From positions 1,302,001 through 1,366,000 of the forward strand of contig NZ_CP060040.1 of NCBI RefSeq assembly GCF_014211915.1: DNA of 64,000 bases, written 5' to 3'. Position numbers and translations under genes: made by a program. The DNA comes from Burkholderia cenocepacia (GTDB lineage: Bacteria; Pseudomonadota; Gammaproteobacteria; Burkholderiales; Burkholderiaceae). The stretch's first letter is position 1, and each line of letters opens with the position of its first letter. Shown here piece after piece: positions 9,207 to 18,044 of this stretch. The notes under the pieces were generated by a model, which was not told the DNA's origin, ran no database searches, and saw only the letters and a list, made by a program, of their open reading frames with translations.

Positions 9207-9219
9207 CCGAAGCCCTCGT

Positions 9220-10392
9220 TCAGAAGTTGTGATACATGCCGAGCGACATCGTCACGGGCGTCATGCCCGTGCGCGGTGTCGTGCCGCCGGGCTCGGTCGG
9301 CAACGGATTGCCGTTCAGCAGAACGGTCGACATGCCGTAATTGCGGATGAACCCCACCCGCGCGTAGAGGCCGGTACGTTTGGACAACAGGTAGTCGTAG
9401 CCGAGCATGACGCCAAGCGCCGAATCCTTCGCCGGCCGGCCGGCGGCATCGCGCACGCCCGACGTATCGCGATAGACGACCGACGCGCGAACCGCATTCA
9501 CGCCGAACGGCACGATCGTGCCGAGGGTGTACACGCGTGCGATCCCGTCGCCGGCAAGTTTCGGCGCATATTGATTGAACGACGCGGACAGCACGAGCCG
9601 CCCGGTGTCGTACACGGCGCCAAGCCCGTACAGGTCGTTGCGTACCGTGCTCGCGCCGTTGACGCCCCACACCTGGTTGTAGCTCGCCGCCAGATAAGTC
9701 GTGCCGTTGTACCACTGCAGCAGCGCGCCCTGCGCGGACGCGGCAGGCGCGCGCCCCGCGACGTTGCTGGGCGCGTACATCAGCATCAGCGTCGTGGTGC
9801 CGGCCACGATCGGCGTCCGATAGGTGATCGCGTTGTCGACGCGCGCCGGCAGTTGTGTCGCGCCCGGTCCGAGGTCACTGTTGTAGCCGACACCGCGCGC
9901 CGTCTGCACGGCGGCCGCGCCAAGCCACGTGTACACCGAATTGGTGCCCACGGTGCCGAACACGTCGATGAACAGCGGCAGCCCCGTGCCGATCTGCTTG
10001 CCGAGCCGCAGCCGGCCATAGCGGTCGGACATCAGGCCGATCCACGACTGCCGGTTAAAGAACGATTGCGTATCCTGCTGCGCACCGTTGTTCGCGAGAA
10101 AACCGCTTTCGAGATTGAATTCGGCGCGCCACCCGCCGCCGAGATTCTCGCGCCCGAAGAAGCCGAATTTCGACGTCCACTCGCCGCCGCTCTGGGTCTG
10201 CCACGTCGACCGTCCATCCACCGACTGGTAGTTGATCCCCATGTCGACCGAGCCGTACAGCGCCACGCCCTCCTTCAATCCGCCGTTGAACTCCGGCACC
10301 GCCGCAAGCAGTACGTCCTGATACGGCACCGCGCAGGCACTTCCGGCGCCCAGCGCCAGGCACGCAGCGCCCCATGTCAGCCTCTTCTTCAT
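9220..10392 (-). CDS. Outer-membrane porin, OmpC/Porin_4 type
   Basis: 390 residues with a signal peptide ending about SACA/V (20-22). The first beta strand is GVALYGSVDMGINY and the C-terminus is SLGMYHNF, the terminal-Phe signature for Bam-dependent outer-membrane insertion. The strand pattern and the YGRLRLGKQ motif are typical of Burkholderia trimeric porins. It is encoded between the amidohydrolase and an MHS transporter and probably gives their substrate passage across the outer membrane. Confidence 0.92.
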   Translation of the reverse strand: MKKRLTWGAACLALGAGSACAVPYQDVLLAAVPEFNGGLKEGVALYGSVDMGINYQSVDGRSTWQTQSGGEWTSKFGFFGRENLGGGWRAEFNLESGFLANNGAQQDTQSFFNRQSWIGLMSDRYGRLRLGKQIGTGLPLFIDVFGTVGTNSVYTWLGAAAVQTARGVGYNSDLGPGATQLPARVDNAITYRTPIVAGTTTLMLMYAPSNVAGRAPAASAQGALLQWYNGTTYLAASYNQVWGVNGASTVRNDLYGLGAVYDTGRLVLSASFNQYAPKLAGDGIARVYTLGTIVPFGVNAVRASVVYRDTSGVRDAAGRPAKDSALGVMLGYDYLLSKRTGLYARVGFIRNYGMSTVLLNGNPLPTEPGGTTPRTGMTPVTMSLGMYHNF

Positions 10393-10451
10393 TCGTTTTC
10401 CTTATTTTCAGAGAGAAAATTCCGAATTGCCGCGCTTGGCGGACGCGCTCG

Positions 10452-11639
10452 TCAGGCCGTGCCCAGGAAGCGTTCCACGATGCCGACGAAATAGGCGGCG
10501 CCCCAGCCGAGCGCGTCGTCATTGAAGTCGTAGCCCGGGTTGTGAACCGAGCAGCCGCCGTGCGAATCGAGTCCGTTGCCGAGCATCACGTAGCAACCCG
10601 GCACGCGTTCCGTCATCCACGAAAAATCCTCGCTGCCCATCACACCGTCGGCAAGCAGCGTGAGCCCACCGGCGCCGGCCAGCGCCGTAATCGTCTCGAC
10701 CGCGAGATCCGCAGCGGCGGCATCGTTGACGACCACGCGCGAGATGGCTTGATAGTCGACCTGCGCAACGGTCCCGTAGGCCCGCGCCTGCGCGTCGGCG
10801 ATCCGGCGAATCCGCGCCTCGACCTCGTCGCGCGTGGCCGCGTCGAGCGAGCGGACCGACAGTTGCAGCGTCGCGGTCTCCGGAATCACGTTCGGGGCCG
10901 TGCCGGCATGGAACGTACCGACGGTCACCACTGCCGCCTTGGCGGGATCGATGTTGCGGGCGACGATCGATTGCAGCGCGGTCACGATGTTCGCCGCCGC
11001 CACGATCGGATCGCTCGCGTGCTGCGGCATCGCGCCGTGCCCGCCCTTGCCCGTCACGGTGATCGTCACCGAATCGGACGACGCCATCATCGCGCCGTAG
11101 CGCAACGCGAAATGACCGACCGGTACGCCCGGCGCGTTGTGCAGCGCATAGACGCGCTCGCACGGAAAGCGATCGAACAGGCCCTCCTCGATCATTCGCC
11201 TCGCGCCGCCGAGTCCTTCCTCCGCGGGCTGAAAGATCACGTTCAGCGTGCCGTCGAAGCGCCCGTGTGAGGCCAGATGGTGGGCGGCCGCCAGCAGGAT
11301 CGCGGTATGACCGTCGTGACCGCAGGCGTGCATCGTCCCGGCAACCGTGCTCGCATGGGGCAGGCCCGTTTCTTCCCGGATCGGCAACGCGTCCATGTCG
11401 GCGCGCAAGCCGAGCGTGCGCGACGACGTACCGCGCCGCAACCGGCCGACCACGCCGGTGCCGCCGATGCCGGTCGTCACGTCGTAGCCCCACTCCGCCA
11501 ATTGGGCGGCGACGATCCGCGCGGTGCGGGTTTCGGCAAACCCGAGTTCCGGGTGGGCGTGGATGTCGCGTCGAATCGCGACGAAGCGGGGGGCGGCTTC
11601 ACGGATCGCCGCGAGCGTCGGGGCAAGGTCCTGCGTCAT
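10452..11639 (-). CDS. M20 family amidohydrolase (hippurate hydrolase / N-acyl-amino-acid deacylase type)
   Basis: 395-residue binuclear-metal amidohydrolase. Motifs: HAHPELGF, RADMDALPI, MHACGHDGHTA (metal Cys/His), FQPAEEG with the catalytic Glu pair, and GSEDFSWM near the C-terminus. It likely cleaves an N-acyl or N-aroyl amino acid. ATG at 11639 is chosen because GGAGCC sits seven bases upstream; a Met four codons earlier overlaps that site. It heads an operon with a porin and an MHS transporter and is divergent from a LysR gene, a classic inducible catabolic unit. Confidence 0.9.
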   Translation of the reverse strand: MTQDLAPTLAAIREAAPRFVAIRRDIHAHPELGFAETRTARIVAAQLAEWGYDVTTGIGGTGVVGRLRRGTSSRTLGLRADMDALPIREETGLPHASTVAGTMHACGHDGHTAILLAAAHHLASHGRFDGTLNVIFQPAEEGLGGARRMIEEGLFDRFPCERVYALHNAPGVPVGHFALRYGAMMASSDSVTITVTGKGGHGAMPQHASDPIVAAANIVTALQSIVARNIDPAKAAVVTVGTFHAGTAPNVIPETATLQLSVRSLDAATRDEVEARIRRIADAQARAYGTVAQVDYQAISRVVVNDAAAADLAVETITALAGAGGLTLLADGVMGSEDFSWMTERVPGCYVMLGNGLDSHGGCSVHNPGYDFNDDALGWGAAYFVGIVERFLGTA

Positions 11640-11714
11640 GTCTGGCTCCATTGGATCGGCTGCATCGCAACCGTTGCAGGCCAGTATGGAGAGACGCATC
11701 GGGTCAAAAAACAC

Positions 11715-11726
11715 ATCAATTTTGAT
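11715..11726. promoter_or_regulatory. Candidate LysR-box between amidohydrolase operon and LysR gene
   Basis: Short dyad ATCAATTTTGAT in the 118-base divergent promoter region, in an A/T-rich stretch unlike the surroundings. Position and size suit a LysR-type regulator controlling both genes. Confidence 0.45.
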
Positions 11727-11757
11727 ACGGATAGGATTTGGTTATATCCTCCGCATC

Positions 11758-12672
11758 ATGAAAACCCATCAATTGCGCGCGCTGGTCGCGGTGGCCACGG
11801 CGGGCAGCATCAAGGCTGCCGCGAAAACGCTGCACGTCAGCCAGCCGGCCGTCAGCAAGGCGATTCAGGAACTGGAAGGCGAATTCGGCGTGGCGCTTCT
11901 CGAACGAAAGCCGTGGGGTGTCGTGCCGACGCCGGAAGGCGACGTATTGCTCGGCCGCGCGCATGCAGTCGTGCGGGAGCTCGAGCGGGCGCGCGACGAC
12001 ATCGCGCATCTGAAAGGGCTGCGTGAAGGCAGGCTGGTGCTCGGCTTCACGCCGATCGTCGCGGTCACGGGATTCGCGCACGCCTATGCCGAATTTCGGC
12101 GCCGCTGGCCGCATGTCGAGTGCGAACTGCGCGAACTGTCGTTCAGCCAGTTGACCGAGCAATTGCACAGCCGGACCCTCGATCTCGCGTTCGCGGCCAT
12201 CACCGGCGAGGTCGCCGAGTCCGCCGACGTGAAGCCGATCCGCACCTTCGACACCGCGTTCGTCACCCGCGAGAACGGGCGCTTCGCCGGTGCGACATCA
12301 CTGGACGCGCTACGCGATGCCGAGTGGATCCACACTGATCCGAGCGACAATTTTCCGGCGCACATTCGCGACCTCCATGCGCACGCGGGCCTGCCGGCGC
12401 CGCGCTGCATCACGCGCTGCACGTCGTATGCGCTGTTCTACAGCCTGCTGCTCACGACGGATGCGATCTTCTCGTGGACCCGGCATTCGCTGTCGGAAAC
12501 CGTGTTCGGCCAGGCGCTCACGCCGCTCCCGCTGCCGCTGTCGCCGCCACCGCTGCAGCTCTACCGGCTCACGCCACCCGGCCTGCAACTGACGCGCCCC
12601 GCGACGGATTTCCTCGCGTACATCGAAGCCGCGTTCGCGTCGCGTTCATTCGGGAGCGGCACGCGGCGCTGA
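11758..12672 (+). CDS. LysR-family transcriptional regulator
   Basis: 304 residues. N-terminal winged HTH: LRALVAVATAGSIKAAAKTLHVSQPAVSKAIQELE, followed by a type-2 periplasmic-binding-like effector domain. ATG at 11758 places the HTH at the normal distance from the start. It is divergent from the M20 amidohydrolase-porin-MHS operon across a 118-base intergenic region holding a small dyad, so it most likely activates that operon in response to its substrate. Confidence 0.9.
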   Translation: MKTHQLRALVAVATAGSIKAAAKTLHVSQPAVSKAIQELEGEFGVALLERKPWGVVPTPEGDVLLGRAHAVVRELERARDDIAHLKGLREGRLVLGFTPIVAVTGFAHAYAEFRRRWPHVECELRELSFSQLTEQLHSRTLDLAFAAITGEVAESADVKPIRTFDTAFVTRENGRFAGATSLDALRDAEWIHTDPSDNFPAHIRDLHAHAGLPAPRCITRCTSYALFYSLLLTTDAIFSWTRHSLSETVFGQALTPLPLPLSPPPLQLYRLTPPGLQLTRPATDFLAYIEAAFASRSFGSGTRR

Positions 12673-12700
12673 CTACGCCGGAATCGGTCCGCACCGCGCA

Positions 12701-13228
12701 TCAGGCCACCACGGCGCGTCGCATGAACACGCGCCGCGTTTCGTCGAGACCGAGCGAGACGTGGTGCGCGCGGATTGCGCGCAGCGCATCGTCGAGTGCC
12801 GTATCGTCGATGATCCGGAAACCGAGGCGCGCGTAGTACGGTGCATTCCACGGCGCGTCGCGGAACGTCGACAGCACCACCTGCTCGACGTGCTCCCGCG
12901 CCGCGCGCGCCATCACCTGTTCGATGAGACGCGCGCCGATCCGCTGCCCTGAGTGCGACGGCGCGACATCCAGCTCCTCCAGATACAGCCGCTGCGCATC
13001 GAGCAGCCGGTAGAACGCGAACCCGACGCACATGCCTTGCGGATCGACCGCCACATAGGCGCGACCGTCGTCGATTCGCACGAGCACGGCGGCCGCATCG
13101 GTCGGCTCGCCGTCGGCGATGTCGGCCATGCCGATCCCGCGAAACCGCTGCGCGGCGGCGACTTCCACGGCGGCCATCGCGGCCGCGTCTTCCCGCGTGG
13201 CGGGGCGAATCAGGATCGGTGCAGGCAT
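12701..13228 (-). CDS. GNAT-family N-acetyltransferase
   Basis: 175-residue acetyl-CoA-dependent transferase. Motif A is seen as LYLEELDVAPSHSGQRIGARLIEQVMA, with the pyrophosphate-binding Q/R-x-x-G-x-G/A equivalent QRIGAR, and the C-terminal YYARLGFRIID is the motif B region. The start MPAPILIRPATREDA is typical. It converges with the LysR gene and is divergent from an exported hydrolase gene across a region with a TCGAAAC-N7-GTTTCGA dyad. Acceptor unknown. Confidence 0.88.
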   Translation of the reverse strand: MPAPILIRPATREDAAAMAAVEVAAAQRFRGIGMADIADGEPTDAAAVLVRIDDGRAYVAVDPQGMCVGFAFYRLLDAQRLYLEELDVAPSHSGQRIGARLIEQVMARAAREHVEQVVLSTFRDAPWNAPYYARLGFRIIDDTALDDALRAIRAHHVSLGLDETRRVFMRRAVVA

Positions 13229-13266
13229 GACGGCAATTCAGGGAGGCAGTCGAGAACGGCGGTCAC

Positions 13267-13292
13267 TATAATCGAAACTTCAGACGTTTCGA
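13267..13292. promoter_or_regulatory. Divergent promoter with 7-bp-arm dyad
   Basis: A consensus TATAAT (13267-13272) abuts the perfect inverted repeat TCGAAAC-N7-GTTTCGA (13272-13292) in the intergenic region between the acetyltransferase and hydrolase genes. It looks like an operator placed on a promoter; the binding regulator is not evident nearby. Confidence 0.45.
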
Positions 13293-13344
13293 ACGATAGG
13301 GTGAGTCGCTACGAGCGCGCCGCACCCCTGCCTCGGGAATCGAC

Positions 13345-14301
13345 ATGAAAAACCGGCTGCTGGCTGCCCTGCTCTGCCTGTCCGCCACGGTCGCGCACGC
13401 GGCCGGCGTCAAGTTTCTTCGGATTCCTGCCGATGCGGCCGGCCCCGAGTTGCGCGCGATGGTCTGGACGCCGTGCGCGGACGCCACGCAATCGCTCACG
13501 GTCGGCCCTTACACACTGAAAGGACGCCGCGACTGTCCAACCGCCGGCGACAAGCTGCCGCTCGTCGTGATCTCGCACGGCCATGGCGGCTCGTTCCTCG
13601 GCCACCACGACCTGGCCGAAACGCTCGCCGATGCAGGGTACGTCGTCGCGGCGATCAACCATCCGGGCGACACGTTCTCCGACATGAGCCGCACGGCCGA
13701 TCTGCAGGAATTCGTCGAGCGCCCGGCCGACATCAAGCGCCTGGTCGATTACATGCTCGGTCACGCGCCGGACGCCGCGCACATCGACCCGGCACGCATC
13801 GGCTTCTTCGGCTTTTCGCGCGGCGGCTATACGGGCCTCGTGCTGGCCGGCGGCAATCCGGATTTCGCGCACGCGCCAGTCGCCTGCCCCGACCCGGCCT
13901 GGCCGATCTGCAAGCAAATCCGGGCCGGCGACCTGCCGAACGCGCCGCTGACGCACGACCCGCGCATCAAGGCCTACGTGCTGGCCGATCCACTCGACGA
14001 ATTCCCGACCGCCGACACGCTGAAGAACGTCCGCGCGCCGATCCAGCTCTGGGCATCCGAGGCAGGCGGCGACGGCGTGACGCCGGATACGGCGCCAGCG
14101 CTGGCCGCGCTGCTGCCGCAACGGCCCGAATTCCACGTCGTGCCGAATTCGGCGCATTTCGCGTTTCTCGCGCCGTGCCCCGGGCAGTTGGCCCACGACG
14201 CGCCCGACATCTGCACGGACGCCAAGGGATTCGATCGCACCGCGTTCCACGCATCGCTCGACGCGAAAGCACTCGCGTTCTTCAACGCGAATCTGCGCTG
14301 A
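13345..14301 (+). CDS. Exported alpha/beta hydrolase, dienelactone-hydrolase/PAF-acetylhydrolase-like
   Basis: 318 residues with a cleavable Sec signal ending AHAA (about residue 20). The fold is marked by VVISHGHGGS (oxyanion region) and nucleophile elbow GFFGFSRGGYTG. A late acid (near VLADPLDEF or SEAGGD) and the His in VPNSAHFAFL could complete the triad. It resembles predicted periplasmic dienelactone-hydrolase-fold proteins. It ends one base before the stop of the convergent phospholipase gene. Substrate unknown. Confidence 0.87.
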   Translation: MKNRLLAALLCLSATVAHAAGVKFLRIPADAAGPELRAMVWTPCADATQSLTVGPYTLKGRRDCPTAGDKLPLVVISHGHGGSFLGHHDLAETLADAGYVVAAINHPGDTFSDMSRTADLQEFVERPADIKRLVDYMLGHAPDAAHIDPARIGFFGFSRGGYTGLVLAGGNPDFAHAPVACPDPAWPICKQIRAGDLPNAPLTHDPRIKAYVLADPLDEFPTADTLKNVRAPIQLWASEAGGDGVTPDTAPALAALLPQRPEFHVVPNSAHFAFLAPCPGQLAHDAPDICTDAKGFDRTAFHASLDAKALAFFNANLR

Positions 14302-15222
14302 CTAACAGCGAAACGCCTTGCGCCAGGCGCCCTGCTCCGGCGTGTGAGCGTTGCATTCGATCAGCGCGCGCACCAGTGCCCAGTCGTCGTCATCACAGAA
14401 ATCGAGCAGCATCGCGCCGTATGGGCCGGGCTGTTCGCGCAAGCGCTCGGCCAGACGCGCATGAATGCCCGGCACGCGGCCATCGCCGTGTGCGACCACC
14501 GACGGATTCGCACCCATTCCCGTGCCGCTGCAGAAATTGAGCGCCCAGCGGCCGCTGTCCGGCAACGGCAGGTGCATCAGCAACGCGTCGATCGCGCGCC
14601 ACTTCCATGCGATCGACGCGGCCACCGGCACGCGATATTCATCCTGAATCACGAATGCACCGTCCGGATGATCGATCGTGAACGTCGCGTTGTCGGGCCA
14701 CGCGGTCAGGTCGATACCGAGCGGCCGGCCGCTGCGAAAGCGTCGCAACAGCACGACCGTGCCGCGCACGTCGCCGAGCGTCGTCAGCGTGCCGCCGGCA
14801 TGCCAGCGCAGCCGTGGATGCCGCGCGCGATGTGCGTCGAACGTCGCATCGAAACCGCGCGTGCAGGCATGCGCCGGCCACTCGTCCTTCACCGACATCA
14901 CGATGCATTCGCGCGGATGCGCATCGAGAAACTGCGTACACGTTGCCAGCACGTCGTCGAACGTCATACCGAGCGCAATGCCGCCGTGATGGATGTCGAA
15001 CCCGTCGCGCACGTGCCGGCAGCGGATGTCGAGCAACCGCACGCCATGCGCGAGCTGCGCGTCGAGCGGCGCACGCTGCGTGCGCACCAGCGAATCGTCG
15101 ACCGTATACGCACAGGTGTCATGGCTGCCCGGTAGGGTCAGCGTATGCAGCGGCCGCGCGTCGTCGAGCGCCGACATCCAGTCGGCAGGCGGCATGCACG
15201 TATCGTGGCTCGAAGGAATCAT
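14302..15222 (-). CDS. Phosphatidylinositol-specific phospholipase C-like (PI-PLC X domain) protein
   Basis: 306 residues covering a PI-PLC X barrel. The two catalytic histidines are visible as GSHDTC (His about 34) and DIHHGG (His about 78-79), with RLLDIR, IVMSVKDE and LLDFCDDDD barrel motifs. No signal peptide is visible, so export would be non-classical or it acts inside. Start is uncertain: ATG 15222 or ATG 15195. The former leaves only six bases to the divergent LacI start. The N-terminus repeats SHDTC (residues 5-9 and 33-37). The neighbouring LacI regulator and ABC importer may handle its product; this is inference. Confidence 0.82.
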   Translation of the reverse strand: MIPSSHDTCMPPADWMSALDDARPLHTLTLPGSHDTCAYTVDDSLVRTQRAPLDAQLAHGVRLLDIRCRHVRDGFDIHHGGIALGMTFDDVLATCTQFLDAHPRECIVMSVKDEWPAHACTRGFDATFDAHRARHPRLRWHAGGTLTTLGDVRGTVVLLRRFRSGRPLGIDLTAWPDNATFTIDHPDGAFVIQDEYRVPVAASIAWKWRAIDALLMHLPLPDSGRWALNFCSGTGMGANPSVVAHGDGRVPGIHARLAERLREQPGPYGAMLLDFCDDDDWALVRALIECNAHTPEQGAWRKAFRC

Positions 15223-15228
15223 GAATCG

Positions 15229-16251
15229 ATGAATGACAAGGAAAGAAAACCGTGGGTGACGGCGTCGGATGTCGCGGCGCGGGCCGGCGTCTCGCGCTCC
15301 GCAGTGTCGCGCGCGTTCTCGCCGACGGCAAGCATCGCACCGCAAACGCGTGAGCGCGTGATGGTCGCCGCGCGTGCGTTGGGCTACCAGGTCAACCTGA
15401 TCGCGCGCGACATGATCACGCAGCGCAGCAGCATGATCGGCGTCGTGACGGCCGGATTCGAGAACCCGTTCCGCGCGCGGCTGCTGTCGGACCTGATGGC
15501 CGCGCTCGGGCAGCGCGCGCTCACGCCGCTCGTGACCAATGCGGAAGATCCGCGCCAGGTCCGGCAATCGCTCGAACGACTGCTCAGCTACCGGATCGCG
15601 GGCCTCGTGATGACGTCCGCGTCGCCGCCGCTGTCGGTCGCGCAGCAATATCTCGAACACCGGATTCCGGTCGTGATGATCAACCGCGAAGCGAACCTGC
15701 CGGGCGCCGACGTGGTCGTCAGCGACAACGCGGCGGGCGCCGCCCACGCCGCGCAACGGCTGGTGCGGGCCGGCGCGCGCCGGCTCGCGTTCGTCGGCCC
15801 GCGTGGCGCGAGCTACAGCGCGCGGTCGCGCGCCGCGGCGTTCGAGCAGGCGATCGGGCAACGCGACGCATTCGACGCGACGCTCGCGCAGGTGATCGAC
15901 ACACCGTCCGACACGCATGCCAGCGGAATCGACGCAGCACGGCAACTGTTCGCGGCGCGCGAGCGGCCCGACGGCGTGTTCTGCTCGTCCGACCTGCTCG
16001 CGCTCGGCGTGCTCGACGTCGCGCGTGGCGAATTCGGCTTGCGCGTGCCGGACGACCTGCGCGTGATCGGCTTCGACGATATCCCCGCCGCCGAATACGA
16101 TGCGTATCGGCTCACGACGCTGCGGCAGGACACGCGCGGCCTCGCGCATGCGGCGATCGACCTGCTCGCCGACCGGATGCAGACGTTCGACGGCCCGTCG
16201 CGCACACGCGTCGTGCCGGTCACGCAGGTGGTGCGGGACAGTTGCGCGTGA
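15229..16251 (+). CDS. LacI-family transcriptional regulator
   Basis: 340 residues. N-terminal HTH: VTASDVAARAGVSRSAVSRAFSPTASIAPQTRERV with the hinge helix, then a periplasmic-binding-protein-like sugar domain (MIGVVTAGFENPFRARLLSDL; DDLRVIGFDDIP). ATG 15229 is used, with AAGGA 11 bases upstream; a GTG start just before the VTASDV segment, preceded by AAGGAAAG, is also possible. It converges with the ABC importer operon. The 22-bp palindrome upstream of that operon has the central CG expected of LacI operators, so it probably represses the importer. Confidence 0.9.
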   Translation: MNDKERKPWVTASDVAARAGVSRSAVSRAFSPTASIAPQTRERVMVAARALGYQVNLIARDMITQRSSMIGVVTAGFENPFRARLLSDLMAALGQRALTPLVTNAEDPRQVRQSLERLLSYRIAGLVMTSASPPLSVAQQYLEHRIPVVMINREANLPGADVVVSDNAAGAAHAAQRLVRAGARRLAFVGPRGASYSARSRAAAFEQAIGQRDAFDATLAQVIDTPSDTHASGIDAARQLFAARERPDGVFCSSDLLALGVLDVARGEFGLRVPDDLRVIGFDDIPAAEYDAYRLTTLRQDTRGLAHAAIDLLADRMQTFDGPSRTRVVPVTQVVRDSCA

Positions 16252-16265
16252 CGACATAGGACGGA

Positions 16266-16282
16266 GCGCGGCCAAGCCGCGC
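16266..16282. terminator. Hairpin between LacI gene and ABC importer operon
   Basis: Seven-bp perfect GC stem (GCGCGGC with its complement) and a three-base loop lie in the 32 bases separating convergent genes. No T-tract, so assignment as terminator is by position. Confidence 0.4.
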
Positions 16283-16283
16283 G

Positions 16284-17144
16284 TCACTTCAGCCCGCCCG
16301 CGAAGCCGCGCAACAGATAGCGCTGCACATAACCGGCCACCGCGAGCGTCGGCAGCGACGCCATCAGCCCCGCGCTCATCAGGTCGCCCCAGTCGATGCC
16401 GTTCTCCGTCACGTAGCCGGCGATCGCGAGCGGCAGCGTGAAGCGGCTCGGCGTCGACACGAACAGCAGCGCGATCAGGAATTCGTTCCATGCGGCGATG
16501 AACACGAAGATCGCGGTCGCGATCAGCCCCGGCGCGCACAGCGGCAGCACGATCTGCACGAGCCGCCGCGCGAGCCCCGCGCCGTCGATGCACGCGGCTT
16601 CCTCGTATTCGATCGGGACGTCGCGCACGAACGCGAGCAGCATCCAGATCGCCATCGGCAATGCGTAGATCTGATACGCGAGCATCAGGCCGAGCGTCGA
16701 ATCGAGCAGGTGCAGCCGCTTCGCGAGCGCGAACAGCGGCACCGCGATCGTGATCGGCGGCATCAACTTCAACGCCAGCACGAGCACCAGGAACAGCAGG
16801 TCGAGCCGCGCCGGAAACCGCAGCCGCACGAGCGCGTAGGCAGCCGGAAACGCGAGCGCCAGCGCGAGCAGCGTCGTGCCGAAGCCGACCAGCAGCGAAT
16901 TGAACAGCGGCGCGCCGATCCCGTTCGACCACACCGACGCGAAATGCTCGAAGGTCGGCGCGGCCGGCCAGATCCGCAACGGATGATCGAGGCGTTCGAG
17001 CGTCGGCATGAAGGCCGCGCCGGCCATCCACAGGCACGGCAGCAGCAACAGCGCGAGCGCGACGACACGCAGCGCCCACGGCATCGCGTGATTGAATGCG
17101 ACGCCCGTGCGGATGCGCGGGATACCCGCGGATCGCGTCGTCAT
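16284..17144 (-). CDS. Carbohydrate ABC transporter permease (MalG/UgpE type)
   Basis: 286-residue inner-membrane permease with six predicted transmembrane helices. The EAA loop is EYEEAACIDGAGLARRLVQIVLPLCAPGL. Its ATG overlaps the stop of the preceding permease by ATGA, showing translational coupling. It is the last gene of binding protein-permease-permease. No ATP-binding subunit follows, so the pair must borrow an ATPase encoded elsewhere, as some CUT1 importers do. Confidence 0.92.
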   Translation of the reverse strand: MTTRSAGIPRIRTGVAFNHAMPWALRVVALALLLLPCLWMAGAAFMPTLERLDHPLRIWPAAPTFEHFASVWSNGIGAPLFNSLLVGFGTTLLALALAFPAAYALVRLRFPARLDLLFLVLVLALKLMPPITIAVPLFALAKRLHLLDSTLGLMLAYQIYALPMAIWMLLAFVRDVPIEYEEAACIDGAGLARRLVQIVLPLCAPGLIATAIFVFIAAWNEFLIALLFVSTPSRFTLPLAIAGYVTENGIDWGDLMSAGLMASLPTLAVAGYVQRYLLRGFAGGLK

Positions 17145-18010
17145 GCGCGCCGCTTGCGAACCGTCTGCCATACGTACCCCGAGACCAGCAGCGCGGACGC
17201 CGCGAGCATCAGCACCGACGCGGCGCTCGCCGGCCCGACGTTGAAGAAGCGGAAGCCCGTGTCGTAGATATAGGTCGACAGCGTCTGCGTCGCGTTGCCG
17301 GGGCCGCCGCCCGTCAGCGCATAGACCTTGTCGAACAGCTTGAACGTGTCGATCGAGCGCAGCAGCAGCGCGAGGCCGATCTGCGGCGCCGCGAGCGGCA
17401 GCGTGATGTCGCGCAGGCACTGCCACTCGCTCGCGCCGTCGGTGCGCGCGGCTTCGTACAGCTCCTGCGGGATCGACTGCAGCCCGGCCAGCACGATCAG
17501 GAACGCCATCGGCGTCCATTGCCACACGTCGACGAGCGCGAGCGACCACAGCGCGAGATGGGGATCGGACAGCCAGCGCACGCCTTCGATGCCGAACGCC
17601 GCGAGCAGCGCGTTCAGGAATCCGTCGAAGTTCAGCCAGTTGCGCCAGATCGCCGAGCACACGAGCGTGGACAGCATCATCGGCAGGATCGCGAGCGGCA
17701 GCGCAATGCGGCGACCCGGAAACGCACGCACGAACAGTAGCGCGAGGCCAAAGCCGAGCGCGACTTCGGCGAGCGACGCGACGATCGTGAAGCGCAGCGT
17801 GTTGCCGAAGCCGGCCGCGAACGCGTCGTCGCCCAGCACCGCGCGATAGTTCGCGAGCCCCGCGAACGCGCGACGGCCGGCCGAGTAATCGACCCGGCAG
17901 AACGAGTCGATCAGCACCTGCGCGACCGGATACAGCGCGAGCGCGGCGAGCACCAGCAGCGCGGGCCCGAGCAGCGCGACGAACGGCAGGCTGCGGCCGA
18001 ACGCTTTCAT
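17141..18010 (-). CDS. Carbohydrate ABC transporter permease (MalF/UgpA type)
   Basis: 289 residues, six predicted transmembrane helices, with the EAA loop ELYEAARTDGASEWQCLRDITLP and LTGGGPGNATQTLSTYIY near the C-terminus, both typical of CUT1 MalF-like permeases. It lacks the extra periplasmic domain of enterobacterial MalF. It starts 34 bases after the binding-protein gene ends and overlaps the next permease. It forms the membrane channel with that partner. Confidence 0.92.
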   Translation of the reverse strand: MKAFGRSLPFVALLGPALLVLAALALYPVAQVLIDSFCRVDYSAGRRAFAGLANYRAVLGDDAFAAGFGNTLRFTIVASLAEVALGFGLALLFVRAFPGRRIALPLAILPMMLSTLVCSAIWRNWLNFDGFLNALLAAFGIEGVRWLSDPHLALWSLALVDVWQWTPMAFLIVLAGLQSIPQELYEAARTDGASEWQCLRDITLPLAAPQIGLALLLRSIDTFKLFDKVYALTGGGPGNATQTLSTYIYDTGFRFFNVGPASAASVLMLAASALLVSGYVWQTVRKRRA

Positions 18011-18044
18011 GCGCGGCCTCCGGTCGAAGGATCGACGTGCGCGA

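Noticed and set aside
14302..17079. Very long minus-strand frame of 925 codons through the LacI gene
   Set aside because: Only the PI-PLC part to 15222 has protein-like composition; the upstream portion is antisense to LacI and overlaps the ABC permease in another frame.
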